NCBI GenBank assembly: GCA_016787525.1
Contig: JAEUUP010000107.1
Location: 1 to 64,000 of the forward strand
Source of the DNA: Saprospiraceae bacterium
GTDB lineage: Bacteria > Bacteroidota > Bacteroidia > Chitinophagales > Saprospiraceae
Reading direction: 5' to 3'
DNA: 64,000 nt
Positions 46,599 through 56,355 of this stretch are shown here, piece after piece. Made by a program: the position numbers and the translations under genes. Each line of letters opens with the position of its first letter. Position 1 is the first letter of the stretch. The notes under the pieces are model-generated. The model did no database searches. It was not told the DNA's origin and saw only the letters and a program-made list of their open reading frames with translations.

Positions 46599-48539
46599 TT
46601 GAAAAAAATTATCTATTTTATCGCTTTTTTAGCACCTTTTTTAGGCAAAAGTCAAACATCAGACACGCTGCATGTCATCACACACAATCGGGAAACGGTT
46701 GTGACAGACCCCTCAGTAGGAGAGAAGTTTTACAAGCGTTGGGGCGTTTTTCCTAATGCCAATATGCCGATTCGTAAAATCACCATGCACGTCAAATTTG
46801 GCTGCCCCGATACCATGCGCTGCGCCGATTGGGATTATTCGGATAGAATCAGTATCCGCAGAACGGGCGGTGTAAAAGGGGCTTCACAGGATTATGAAAT
46901 CGGGCGTATGCTCACGCCTTATGGCGGGGTTTTTGGCAAAGATTGGCATTTTGAATGGCAGTTAGATGTAACAGATTTTAGCCTTTTGCTGCGGGATAGT
47001 GTTGAAATTGAGTACAATCACTCAGGCTATGAATCGAATACCGATAGAGGTTGGGCAATAACGGTTGATTTTGAAATCATAAAAGGAACGCCTACCAACA
47101 AGCCTATTTCAATCCAAAAAATTTATGATGCCCATTTTAAATATGGCGATGCTAAAAATCCGATTGAAAAAATGTTAAGCCCTGTGGCTTTTACAGCGCA
47201 TAAAAAAGCGGAATTTGCCCGTTTGCGAATCGTGCAAACGGGTCATGGCATGGATAAACCCGATGGTTGTGCGGAGTTTTGCAATAAATATCGTGAAATT
47301 TGGTACGATGGTAATTTGATTGAAAAAAAGGATATATGGAAAAAATGTGGCGATAATCCCCTCTATCCACAAGCGGGAACGTGGTTGATAGATAGGGCGT
47401 ATTGGTGTCCGGGCAATTTGATGCAGCCCGATATGTATAATTTGGCGGTCAAAAAAGGGGCAACGCACAGCATTGATATAAATATGCAAAACTATCAATC
47501 GCCCCAGCCGAGTGCCGTTTGGAATATCACTGCCTATTTAATTCAATATGAAAAAGCGGAAAATGCGATAGATGTAGCTCTTGAAGATATAATAGTTCCG
47601 TCTTCAAAATCCATTTACAACCGCCAAAATCCCGCAGGGGCAAATCCACAAATAGTGGTTAAAAATGTAGGCAATGTGACCCTTAACAACATGATTATTG
47701 GCTACGGTACTGTCCGTGAGGACTCCTTTGGAGAGGGGTATGCCCAACAAACCTTGAATTGGTCGGGTACTTTGTTGTCTCAACAATCTGCTGTTATCAC
47801 GTTACCGAATACAATAGCGTTTAAAAAAGGTAAAAATAGATTTCAAGTAGAACTGTCAAAACCGAATGGCGGAAAAGATTTATATAGTGCCGATAATAAA
47901 ATGACGACTGAATTTGAAGCACCACCCACACATGACAATACGGTTGTTTTTTATATGCTTACCAATAATCAGCCCGAACACAATGGCTATACTTTAAAAA
48001 ACAGTGCAGGAACTATCGTTTTTGAACGAAAAATAGGTGAATTAAAAGCTAATACGGAATATCGAGATACTTTCAAACTACAACCTGATGCGTATGAATT
48101 TACCCTCATAGATACCGCAGGTAATGGTCTTGAGTTTTGGTTCAATGGCAGAGGTGGACGAGGAACGGCTCGATTGATGAACGATAAAGGCGCATTGTTG
48201 AAAGCGGTAGAGTCCGATTTTGGCTCTATTTGGCAATATCGTTTTGTCGTAGGTGATGCGCCAGATGCCGTTAAAAATGAAGAATATGCCATCGGTTTGT
48301 TCCCAACTCGTACAAAAGACAAGACGACTTTGGATTTTTTCTCTAATACACCGCAAGATGTCATCGTGCGCTTAGTAACCGACCCCCTCAGTAAAATTGT
48401 CGAGGAACACCATTATACCCAACTCAAAGAAGGCATTTTTACTTATGATTTAAAACGCTATCCGAAAGGGCGTTTTTACTTAAAAGTGATTGTCAATGGT
48501 GAAGAAAAATTCAATAAACGGATTCGCTACAATGAATAA
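46599..48539 (+). CDS. PNGase F-type peptide N-glycosidase with T9SS C-terminal domain
   Basis: A 646-residue secreted protein using a TTG start at 46599; no in-frame ATG lies upstream before the previous gene, and the TTG opens a proper signal peptide (1-18). Two PNGase F-like domains are recognised. The N-terminal one (about 25-165) has FGCPDTMRCADWDYSDR, where the Asp of CADWD matches the catalytic-site region, plus YEIGRMLTPYGG and DVTDF. The C-terminal one (about 175-330) has GHGMDKPDGCAEFC and GTWLIDRAYWCPG. A middle region follows, then a terminal domain of about 80 residues typical of type IX secretion cargo. It should cleave N-glycans from asparagine. Two copies of the iterated word inside (46709 PSV, 48384 PLS). 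Confidence 0.87.
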   Translation: MKKIIYFIAFLAPFLGKSQTSDTLHVITHNRETVVTDPSVGEKFYKRWGVFPNANMPIRKITMHVKFGCPDTMRCADWDYSDRISIRRTGGVKGASQDYEIGRMLTPYGGVFGKDWHFEWQLDVTDFSLLLRDSVEIEYNHSGYESNTDRGWAITVDFEIIKGTPTNKPISIQKIYDAHFKYGDAKNPIEKMLSPVAFTAHKKAEFARLRIVQTGHGMDKPDGCAEFCNKYREIWYDGNLIEKKDIWKKCGDNPLYPQAGTWLIDRAYWCPGNLMQPDMYNLAVKKGATHSIDINMQNYQSPQPSAVWNITAYLIQYEKAENAIDVALEDIIVPSSKSIYNRQNPAGANPQIVVKNVGNVTLNNMIIGYGTVREDSFGEGYAQQTLNWSGTLLSQQSAVITLPNTIAFKKGKNRFQVELSKPNGGKDLYSADNKMTTEFEAPPTHDNTVVFYMLTNNQPEHNGYTLKNSAGTIVFERKIGELKANTEYRDTFKLQPDAYEFTLIDTAGNGLEFWFNGRGGRGTARLMNDKGALLKAVESDFGSIWQYRFVVGDAPDAVKNEEYAIGLFPTRTKDKTTLDFFSNTPQDVIVRLVTDPLSKIVEEHHYTQLKEGIFTYDLKRYPKGRFYLKVIVNGEEKFNKRIRYNE

Positions 48540-48672
48540 AACTATGATAAAATTACTATCCTCTTTATGCTTCATAAGCAGTTTTTTAACTGTTTTCAGT
48601 CAAAATCAAGCTGTTTTAGTGAAAAACGGGCTACCACAATTTTCAATTGCTATTTACACCCTATTTTTTTAA
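48532..48672 (+). pseudogene. Truncated 5' copy of the DUF4838 gene
   Basis: An open frame of 46 residues (ATG 48532 or 48544) has a signal peptide and then QAVLVKNGLPQFSIAIY. This nearly repeats QAVLVKNRQPLFSITLS at residues 20-36 of the protein encoded from 49555, then stops at TLFF. The DNA shares 21 identical bases (48607-48627 and 49612-49632), 1005 bp apart. It is an N-terminal relic, cut off where the acetyltransferase gene now lies. It overlaps the end of the PNGase F gene by 8 bp. Confidence 0.75.
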
Positions 48673-48694
48673 TACGCTCAACTAATTTCAATTT

Positions 48695-49510
48695 ATGTCA
48701 CTTCTAAAAGCCTATTGTGACAGATTAAATATATCTATTACTGATTACTCAATGTCACTCGATTTTCTCAATCAGTTGCATTTAAAGCACTGTTTTACTA
48801 TTCCATTTGAAAATTTGAGTATTATGCTTGGCAAATTTCCCTCTTTGGAAAAAGAAGATTTAAGGCATAAAATATTAGTCAAAAATCATGGGGGTTATTG
48901 TTTCGAACTCAATGGACTATTGTATGAATTGCTAAAGGAATTGGGTTTTGAGGTACATTGTCTGTGTGCCCGCATATTATTTGGCAGTGTTAGGGTTTCT
49001 TATCGCAGTCATCAAATTTTATTATTGCGTTTTGAAGGTCAAAATTATATTTTGGATGTCGGTTATCGGAGTGGCATTCTGATGCCGCTTCCTTTGATAT
49101 TTAATAAAGTGGTTGAGCAACACAGCGAATGTTTTCGCTTTTTGGAAAACTCCAATAATCAAGGTTTTCAAAATGAGATTGTGTTGCAAAAAAAGATATT
49201 AGGCACTTGGGAAAACCTGTACTCATTTTATTTAATGCCTTATGAGCCGATTGATTTCAAGCCGTTGAATTATTGCACTGCCACATTACCCAATTCTACT
49301 TTTACAAGTAAACGCATTGTATCACATAAAACAGTCACTGGCAGCAAATCACTTTTGGATAATATTTTAGTAGAACTTAAAAATGGGGTGAAATCTGAAA
49401 AACACATTCAAACATCTGGATTATATACTGAAATACTTGCAGATGATTTTGGGATTAATATTACCCAACAAGAAGGTGATGTATTGTTTGGGATGGGTAA
49501 AAATGCTTGA
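48695..49510 (+). CDS. Arylamine N-acetyltransferase
   Basis: A 271-residue cytoplasmic enzyme of the NAT family with the triad Cys69 (GGYCFELNG), His106 (SHQILL) and Asp121 (ILDVGY), and the usual IPFENLSI segment near residue 36. It moves acetyl from acetyl-CoA to arylamines or related amines. It has no obvious tie to glycan use and lies between the broken and complete copies of the DUF4838 gene, as if inserted. A degenerate form of the iterated word (CCCGCTCAGTA, 49518-49528) follows the stop. Confidence 0.9.
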   Translation: MSLLKAYCDRLNISITDYSMSLDFLNQLHLKHCFTIPFENLSIMLGKFPSLEKEDLRHKILVKNHGGYCFELNGLLYELLKELGFEVHCLCARILFGSVRVSYRSHQILLLRFEGQNYILDVGYRSGILMPLPLIFNKVVEQHSECFRFLENSNNQGFQNEIVLQKKILGTWENLYSFYLMPYEPIDFKPLNYCTATLPNSTFTSKRIVSHKTVTGSKSLLDNILVELKNGVKSEKHIQTSGLYTEILADDFGINITQQEGDVLFGMGKNA

Positions 49511-49554
49511 AAATGTACCCGCTCAGTATTTTTAACTTAAAACCTATTTGAAAA

Positions 49555-51828
49555 ATGAAAAATCTCCTCCTTTGCCTTCTTTGCCTACCCCTTAGTATTT
49601 TTGCCCAAAAACAAGCTGTTTTAGTGAAAAACAGGCAGCCTCTATTTTCAATAACTTTATCGGCAAATCCTTCTGATGCTGATGAAAAGGCAGCGATTTT
49701 ATTACAATCTACTATCAAAAAAATAGCAGGTTATGAGTTGAAAATTTTGAAAACGGATAATGTCACTGTTAAGAATACCATTTTTATCACCCCCTCAGTA
49801 TCAAGTCTTCCAAAAGGGTTTAAAAAGCATTTTACACCTGATTTTGAAGCGAAAAGCAAGCAATTAGCAAATGATGGCTTTTTGATTTCTGTTCAAAATG
49901 ATAATATTTTGCTTGTAAATGGTGGCAAAAAAGGAGCATATTATGGTGTTGTTCATCTACTTGAAAAATATTTAGGCTGTCGAATGTATGCGCCAGATGC
50001 TGAGGTAATGCCCAAAAAATCAACTCTTTCGCTGCCTATTTTATGCGAAATGGACAAACCTGCTAATAGCATTCGTATCGTCAACGGTGTTTTAACGCAA
50101 CAAAATGAAGCGTATCGCAATTGGCAACGATTGAACGACCACAATGAAGAATTTGCAAAAGGTTATTATGTGCATACGTTCAACCGCCTTGTGCCGTGGG
50201 AAAACCATTTTGAGGCGCACCCCGAATATTTTGCTTTGATGGGTGGCAAACGGATTATTGACCAATTGTGTTTGACAAATCCCGATGTGTTTGAGTTAAC
50301 TCTCAAAAAATTGAAGGAGGAAATGGCAAAACAGCCTGAAAAAACATTGTGGTCGGTTAGTCAGGGTGATAATTTTTCGTATTGTCAATGTGATAAATGT
50401 GCTAAAATTATTGCTGATGAAGGTTCTCCTGCGGGCCCGATTATTCATTTTGTGAATAAAGTGGCGGCTGAATTTCCCGATAAAATGATTTCGACTTTGG
50501 CCTATCAATATTCTCGAAAAGCACCCAAAACGGTCAAGCCTGCCGAAAATGTGCAAATCATGTTGTGTACGATTGAACTCAATCGCAGTAAAGACATCGA
50601 AAACGACCCCCTCAGTATTTCGTTCTTAAAAGACATTACAGATTGGGGGAAAATCAGTAAAAACATCTATCTATGGGATTATACGGTCAACTTTTCGCAC
50701 CACATCACGCCTTTTCCGAATTTACATACGCTGCAAAAGAACATTCAGTTTTTTACAAAAAACAATGTCAATGCCCATTTTCAACAAACCAATGCGGCTA
50801 TCGGGCATGAATTTTCACCCTTAAAAGCTTATTTGATAGCCCGTTTGTTGTGGAATCCAAATGTGAATGTGGATTCGGTAATGACCGATTTTTTGAACGG
50901 TTATTATGATGCCGGCGGTGTTTTTATTCAAAAATACATCAACCATTTGACCACTGAAATTAAAAAAACGGGCGAATGGTTGGATATTTACGGGCATCCG
51001 ATGGCGCACGCGAAGACGTTTTTATCGGCTGAAAATATGGCGCAGTATAATCGTTATTTTGATGATGCCGAAGATGCTGTTAAAAACAACCCTTCAGTAT
51101 TACAACGAGTAAAAGTCTGCCGTTTGCCCATTCAATATGCTATGATGGAAATTGGTAAAAGTGATATGTTTGGCGCAAGAGGGTTTTATACAGAGGATAA
51201 ATCAAAATTTATTTTAAAACCCCAAATGCAGCAATTAATTGAGGATTTTTACACCGTTTGCAAGCAAAATAAAGTGCTAAATGTAAATGAAGCGGGTTTG
51301 ACACCCGAAGAATATTACCAAGCCACAAAGCGATTTATCAATGTACAAGTCGAAGGAAACATCGCTTTTCGGAAAAAAACGATGGCAAATCCTTCGCCTT
51401 CGCCTAAATACAGCGGCGCAGATTTAGCAATTTTAACAAATGGCGTACAAGGTGCAAACGATTACAAAGCCCATTGGCTCGGTTGGGAAGCAAAGGATTT
51501 TGAACTCGTGCTTGACCTTGAAACTGTAAAACAGCCTCAAACCATCCAAATTTCAACTCTTTACGATCCTAAAAGCTGGATTTTACATCCCAAATCTGTC
51601 ACTTGTTTAGTTTCAGAAGATGGCGTGACATATCGTACATTGGAAACCCAAATGATTGAAGGCGAGCAACGTAAGGAAAACGTGACGCATAGTTTTAGTT
51701 TTAATAAAAATATCGGTACTTGTCGTTATATCAAATTTTCAGTTGTTGGGACTAAGAAATTGTTTAATTGGCATCCGTCGGCGGGTGGTGGGTCTTGGGT
51801 TTTTGTTGATGAAATTGTGGTTAGGTGA
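49555..51828 (+). CDS. DUF4838 family secreted glycan-active protein with discoidin-like end
   Basis: A 757-residue protein: signal peptide (1-19), an N-terminal GH20b-like alpha/beta domain (about 30-145), a central DUF4838 barrel-like domain (about 160-520) with SQGDNFSYCQCDKC and FPDKMISTLAYQYSRKAP, and a C-terminal discoidin-like domain (about 615-757, ending SWVFVDEIVV). Such proteins occur in Bacteroidota glycan loci and are thought to be glycosidases related to GH20 or GH67; the activity is not certain. A paralogous 5' fragment precedes it by 1 kb. Exact copies of the iterated word at 49791 (PSV) and 50608 (PLS), with one-base variants at 49588 and 51090. Confidence 0.82.
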   Translation: MKNLLLCLLCLPLSIFAQKQAVLVKNRQPLFSITLSANPSDADEKAAILLQSTIKKIAGYELKILKTDNVTVKNTIFITPSVSSLPKGFKKHFTPDFEAKSKQLANDGFLISVQNDNILLVNGGKKGAYYGVVHLLEKYLGCRMYAPDAEVMPKKSTLSLPILCEMDKPANSIRIVNGVLTQQNEAYRNWQRLNDHNEEFAKGYYVHTFNRLVPWENHFEAHPEYFALMGGKRIIDQLCLTNPDVFELTLKKLKEEMAKQPEKTLWSVSQGDNFSYCQCDKCAKIIADEGSPAGPIIHFVNKVAAEFPDKMISTLAYQYSRKAPKTVKPAENVQIMLCTIELNRSKDIENDPLSISFLKDITDWGKISKNIYLWDYTVNFSHHITPFPNLHTLQKNIQFFTKNNVNAHFQQTNAAIGHEFSPLKAYLIARLLWNPNVNVDSVMTDFLNGYYDAGGVFIQKYINHLTTEIKKTGEWLDIYGHPMAHAKTFLSAENMAQYNRYFDDAEDAVKNNPSVLQRVKVCRLPIQYAMMEIGKSDMFGARGFYTEDKSKFILKPQMQQLIEDFYTVCKQNKVLNVNEAGLTPEEYYQATKRFINVQVEGNIAFRKKTMANPSPSPKYSGADLAILTNGVQGANDYKAHWLGWEAKDFELVLDLETVKQPQTIQISTLYDPKSWILHPKSVTCLVSEDGVTYRTLETQMIEGEQRKENVTHSFSFNKNIGTCRYIKFSVVGTKKLFNWHPSAGGGSWVFVDEIVVR

Positions 51829-51891
51829 TAATCAATTCAGTATTTTTAATATACGTATTCGGATGAATTTTATTCTTAAAAAACGAGACAC

Positions 51892-54351
51892 ATGATAAAG
51901 CTAAACTGTTTTTTGTTGCTATCTATCCTTTTAAGCATCAATATTTGCCAAGCGCAAACCACCTACGATTTTACCGAAGGTTTGGGTGCGGGACCTTGTC
52001 ACCAGTACGGACGAGAGGCTCTTTTCTCCGATTTGCTGGCACATCAACTGATTCAAGGCAAATTAGCGCAACCTACTGAGGGGGGTACTTTGACTAATGA
52101 CAAACAAGGGAAACCCATCAAATGGCAGCGCATCAAAGCCGATACAGCCAATCGTTTGCGCGATGCTTCTCTCAATAATGGCTATTTGTATTTGACATAT
52201 AACTCAAAAGAGGAGAAACTGGCGATTTTTCAAGGTATTGGTCATGCAGGTTTGTTTTTCAATGGCGTGCCATTTTCGGGCGATGTGAACCGACATGAGT
52301 GGTTGTATCATCTTGTAAAAATAAAAAAAGGTTTGAATGAAATATACATGCGGGTGGGTTTTGGCGGACGTTTTCAAGGCGTGACAGCTAAATTGATTTT
52401 TCCTGAAAAACCTGTTTTTATCAGTACAAAGGATTCGACTTTACCGCATATTTTAATTGAAAAAACAGCAGAACCACTGCTTGGCGGCATTGTTTTAATC
52501 AATTTGACAGAAAAACCGCTTAAAAATCTGAAAATAAAAACCACGATAGAAGGTAATTCGATGGTGTCAGATGTGCCAATAATCAGCCAAATGACAACTC
52601 GAAAAGTGCCTTTTCAGATGAATGTTTCTAAAATCACGCAAAAAGGCGATGTTAATTGCACTATCACTTTGCTTGAAAACAATAAGGTTTTAGATGAAAA
52701 AAACATCGTTTTAAATGCTGTTTCTGAAAAGGAACACCACAGCAGCACTTTTATCAGTGCCATTGATGGCAGCGTTCAATATTATGCTGTTGCGCCACAA
52801 ACGACTCCGCCGACGGCTGAATCTGCTTTGTTTTTGTCTGTGCATGGTGCAGGGGTAGAGGCTATTGGGCAGGCACGCGCTTATAAACCCAAAGATTGGG
52901 GAACATTGGTCGCACCGACAAATCGCCGTCCGAGAGGTTTTAATTGGGAAGATTGGGGACGCTTAGATGCGCTTGAAGTTTTGGATATTGCCACCAAACG
53001 ATTCAATCCCAATCCGCAAAAGATATATCTCACAGGTCATTCGATGGGCGGACATGGCTCTTGGTATTTGGGTGCGACTTATCCGGGCAAATGGGCGGGC
53101 GTTGCACCTTGTGCGGGGTATCCAACTTTGATGGGTTATGGCTCTGCGGATGGTAAAATTCCGACCAATAGCGAGAATAAAGCCGAACAAATGCTCTTGC
53201 GTGCCAGCAATCAGAGCAATGTGATTGCTTTAGCAAATAATTACAAAGCCAGTGGCATTTATATCTTGCACGGTGATGCTGACCGTGTTGTTTCGGTGGA
53301 ATATGCCCGTGAAATGCGCAAGGTTTTGAGCAATTTTCACAATGATTTCTCTTATTACGAATACCCCAATGGCTCACATTGGTATAGCAATGAAAGCGTG
53401 GATTGGCAACCGCTTTTTGATTTTTTCAAATGGCATAAAATACCTAAGCACGAAGATTTAGATACCATCAATTTCACTACGGCGAATCCTGCCGTTTCCT
53501 CAACATATCATTGGGCGGGGATTGAGCAGCAGGAGTACCCCCTCAGTTACAGCAATATTCAAGTCAAAAGGGATAAGGATAAAAAGCAAATTGAGATTAA
53601 AACGGATAATGCACGCATGGTCAAATTATTGCCCACAGCTTTTGCAAAAGATAAGTCTTTTAAACTCATAATTGATGGTTTTGAGGTTTGCGCTGCTTGT
53701 AAAACAGACGATAAAACCTTGTTTTTTATTAAAAATGAAAAATGGACACAAGCCGAAGCCCCCACGCAAAACCAACGCAGTTCTGTAAGAAATGGCACAT
53801 TTAAAGAAGGTTTCAACCATAAAATGGTCTTTGTGTACAGTACAAATGGGACAAAAGAAGAAAACGATGCAAGCTATCAAAAAGCCGTTTTGGATGCTGA
53901 AACTTGGTATTACAGGGGCAACGGTGCAATGGATATTGTAGCGGATAAAGATTTTACCCCCTCAGTATTTGCTGACCGTGGCGTTATAATTTATGGCAAT
54001 GCCACCACAAACAGCGCGTGGAAAACATTGCTCATTAACAGCCCTTTACAAGTGCAAAGAGGCAGTGTCAAAATAGGGGATGAGGAGATGAAAGGTGACG
54101 ATTTGGGTATTTATTTCACTTATCCACGTCCTGATAGTCGTATCGCCTCCGTTTCAGTCGTGGCAGGAACGGGTTTAGTGGGGATGAAGGCGACTTTTGC
54201 CAATCAATACTTCGCAGGTGCAAGTGGTTTTCCCGATTATCTCATTTTCGGAGCGGATATGATGAAAGATGGCGCAAAAGCCATCAAAATGACAGGTTTT
54301 TTTGATAATAATTGGCAGTTTTTGAAAAAGGATGTGGCTAAAGGAGAGTAA
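51892..54351 (+). CDS. Secreted alpha/beta hydrolase (prolyl oligopeptidase/esterase type)
   Basis: An 819-residue protein: signal peptide (1-22), a beta-rich N-terminal part (about 25-290) and an alpha/beta hydrolase domain (about 300-515) with nucleophile motif GHSMGGHGSW and the late HGDADRVVS and NGSHWYSNES segments giving Asp and His. A further beta domain ends the protein. It is probably an esterase on acylated glycans; a peptidase role is also possible. Exact copies of the iterated word at 52074 (TEG) and 53958 (PSV), and a variant CCCCTCAGTT at 53539. Confidence 0.8.
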   Translation: MIKLNCFLLLSILLSINICQAQTTYDFTEGLGAGPCHQYGREALFSDLLAHQLIQGKLAQPTEGGTLTNDKQGKPIKWQRIKADTANRLRDASLNNGYLYLTYNSKEEKLAIFQGIGHAGLFFNGVPFSGDVNRHEWLYHLVKIKKGLNEIYMRVGFGGRFQGVTAKLIFPEKPVFISTKDSTLPHILIEKTAEPLLGGIVLINLTEKPLKNLKIKTTIEGNSMVSDVPIISQMTTRKVPFQMNVSKITQKGDVNCTITLLENNKVLDEKNIVLNAVSEKEHHSSTFISAIDGSVQYYAVAPQTTPPTAESALFLSVHGAGVEAIGQARAYKPKDWGTLVAPTNRRPRGFNWEDWGRLDALEVLDIATKRFNPNPQKIYLTGHSMGGHGSWYLGATYPGKWAGVAPCAGYPTLMGYGSADGKIPTNSENKAEQMLLRASNQSNVIALANNYKASGIYILHGDADRVVSVEYAREMRKVLSNFHNDFSYYEYPNGSHWYSNESVDWQPLFDFFKWHKIPKHEDLDTINFTTANPAVSSTYHWAGIEQQEYPLSYSNIQVKRDKDKKQIEIKTDNARMVKLLPTAFAKDKSFKLIIDGFEVCAACKTDDKTLFFIKNEKWTQAEAPTQNQRSSVRNGTFKEGFNHKMVFVYSTNGTKEENDASYQKAVLDAETWYYRGNGAMDIVADKDFTPSVFADRGVIIYGNATTNSAWKTLLINSPLQVQRGSVKIGDEEMKGDDLGIYFTYPRPDSRIASVSVVAGTGLVGMKATFANQYFAGASGFPDYLIFGADMMKDGAKAIKMTGFFDNNWQFLKKDVAKGE

Positions 54352-54370
54352 AGTTTCCTTTATTTGTGTA

Positions 54371-54406
54371 CACATTGACGAGGTTTTTTACAATTTCGTC
54401 AATGTG
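54371..54406. terminator. Hairpin between hydrolase and permease genes
   Basis: CACATTGACGA (54371-54381) and TCGTCAATGTG (54396-54406) pair perfectly around a 14-base T-rich loop, 19 bp after the hydrolase stop. It is a likely terminator separating the glycan genes from the ethanolamine genes. Confidence 0.65.
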
Positions 54407-54474
54407 ATAAATCTTACTGATACAGACTGATGCTTTATTGAGCTGAATGCCTACAAATTTTTTAAGACTCGCTT

Positions 54475-55779
54475 ATGAATGCAACGCAACCAACTTTAAA
54501 AAAAGCATTAACCACCGTCCATCTATGGTCTATTGCCGTCGGTTTGGTTATTTCAGGTGAATATTTCGGCTGGAACTACGGCTGGGGGGTGGCGGGTACA
54601 GTCGGAATGCTCATAGCAACCCTCATCGTCACCGTCCTTTATCTCACTTTTGTGTTCAGCTTCACGGAATTGACGACTTCTATTCCGAATGCGGGTGGTC
54701 CTTTCACTTATGCCTACAAAGCTTTTGGTCCTGTCGGTGGCTTAATCGCTGGGTACGCCACATTGGTGGAATTTTTGTTCGCCACGCCCGCCATTGCTTA
54801 TGCTTTGGGCAGTTATATCCACTTTCTTTATCCCGAACAGACCGATGTATTGACTGTGGCAGTCTTGAATTACTTTATTTTCACGGGCATCAACTTATTG
54901 GGCATCAAAGAATCGGCTGTTTTCACTTTAGTTATCACTTTGTTGGCGATTGTTGAATTGTTGATTTACATAGGTATCGTTGCGCCGCATTTTCAATTCC
55001 ATCATTTCATGCACGAGAGTATGCCTTTTGGCTTTCAAGGTGTTTTTGCGGCTTTACCTTTTGCGATATGGTTCTATTTGGCGATTGAAGGCGTGGCAAT
55101 GGTCGCTGAAGAAACCAAAGACCCCCAAAAGACGATTCCCAAGGGTTATATTTTGGGCATATTGACTTTGGTGATTCTCGCATTGGGCGTTATGGTTGTC
55201 ACAGGAGGTATCACTGATTGGCGCAAACTCGCCACGATTGACTATCCATTGCCCGAATCCATCGGTATTGTTTTAGGCAAAGACAGCAGTTGGACCAAAC
55301 TCTTTGCCAGTATCGGCTTATTTGGCTTAGTGGCATCGTTTCACAGTATTATTATGGGCTATTCGCGACAAATTTTTTCCTTATCGAGAGAAGGATATTT
55401 GCCCGCGTTTTTATCAAACGTTCATCCGCGTTTTCAAACGCCTCATTGGGCTTTGATTGTGGGCGGTTTGGTCGGCATTCTCGCCCTTTATTCGGGCAAA
55501 ACCAATGAATTAATCATCCTTTCGGCTTTGGGTGCAGTTGTGATGTATGTCGTCAGCATGATGAGTCTGTTTGTGCTGAGACAGAAAGAACCTGCATTGG
55601 AACGCCCTTTTCGCGCGCCTTTTTACCCTTATTTTCCGCTTATTGCCTTGTTGCTCTCTGCCATTTGTTTGGTGGCGATGGTGTATTACAACGTGGTTTT
55701 GAGCGTTGTTTTCTTTGCAGGATTGTTTGTTTTGATTGTTTTGTTTTTGATTTTTAAAAAATCCACCCCTATCAATTGA
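54475..55779 (+). CDS. eat: APC family ethanolamine permease
   Basis: A 434-residue inner-membrane protein with 12 helices. Its opening (VHLWSIAVGLVISGEYFGWNYGW, about 15-37) and SFTELTTSIPNAGGPFTYAYKAFGPVGG (about 61-88) are characteristic of ethanolamine permeases of the amino acid-polyamine-organocation family. With eutB and eutC downstream it should import ethanolamine. The next gene is 576 bp away across a repeat block. No copy of the iterated word lies inside. Confidence 0.9.
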   Translation: MNATQPTLKKALTTVHLWSIAVGLVISGEYFGWNYGWGVAGTVGMLIATLIVTVLYLTFVFSFTELTTSIPNAGGPFTYAYKAFGPVGGLIAGYATLVEFLFATPAIAYALGSYIHFLYPEQTDVLTVAVLNYFIFTGINLLGIKESAVFTLVITLLAIVELLIYIGIVAPHFQFHHFMHESMPFGFQGVFAALPFAIWFYLAIEGVAMVAEETKDPQKTIPKGYILGILTLVILALGVMVVTGGITDWRKLATIDYPLPESIGIVLGKDSSWTKLFASIGLFGLVASFHSIIMGYSRQIFSLSREGYLPAFLSNVHPRFQTPHWALIVGGLVGILALYSGKTNELIILSALGAVVMYVVSMMSLFVLRQKEPALERPFRAPFYPYFPLIALLLSAICLVAMVYYNVVLSVVFFAGLFVLIVLFLIFKKSTPIN

Positions 55780-55803
55780 TATAATACTGAGGGGGGGTAT
55801 GTC

Positions 55804-56291
55804 GGATATTTTCAAAGCACCCAATTCGCATTTTCAATCCCGTTAGGGATGAAATTATGGTAGAACATGAATAAATAGACCTCCTCAGTCCCGTAGGGAC
55901 GGTTATATGTCTGCGATAAATGCGTCCCTCTGGGATTTTTGGGTATATTTTACAACGAATGACTATCGTAAAAGTGTCTTTACAGGACTTTTTGTGCAAA
56001 CATTTATAATCGTAATAGAGTAAACCCCTTTTTGTCTCAAAAGTGTGCGTGAAGGATATTTTCAAAGCATCCAATTCGCATTTTCAATCCCGTTAGGGAT
56101 GAAATTATGGTAGAACATAAATGAATAGACCTTCTCAGTCCCGTAGGGACGGTTATATGTCTGCGATAAATGCGTCCCTCTGGGACTTTTGGGTATATTT
56201 TACAACGAATGACTATCGTAAAAGTGTCTTTACAGGACTTTTCGTGCAAACATTTACAATAGTAATAGAGTAAAACCCTTTTTTGCCTCAA
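55804..56291. repeat. Two tandem ~238-bp repeats (period 250 bp) with TCCC-N3-GGGA palindromes
   Basis: Copies at about 55804-56041 and 56054-56291 are nearly identical. Each holds three short palindromes: ATCCCGTTAGGGAT (55837-55850), GTCCCGTAGGGAC (55888-55900) and a GTCCC-TCT-GGGAC type (56174-56186 in copy 2). They fill the 576-bp gap between the permease and eutB; the rest (56292-56355) holds no gene. The layout resembles REP/BIME-like elements. A copy of the iterated word lies just before, at 55785-55794. Confidence 0.85.
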
Positions 56292-56355
56292 AAAACTTTC
56301 TTTTTGCCTCAAACAAAACGCTTTTTTGATTCAAGAAAATATAATATTAGAATAA

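Noticed and set aside
55804-56291. CRISPR array
   Set aside because: Only two long near-identical units, no regular spacers and no cas genes.
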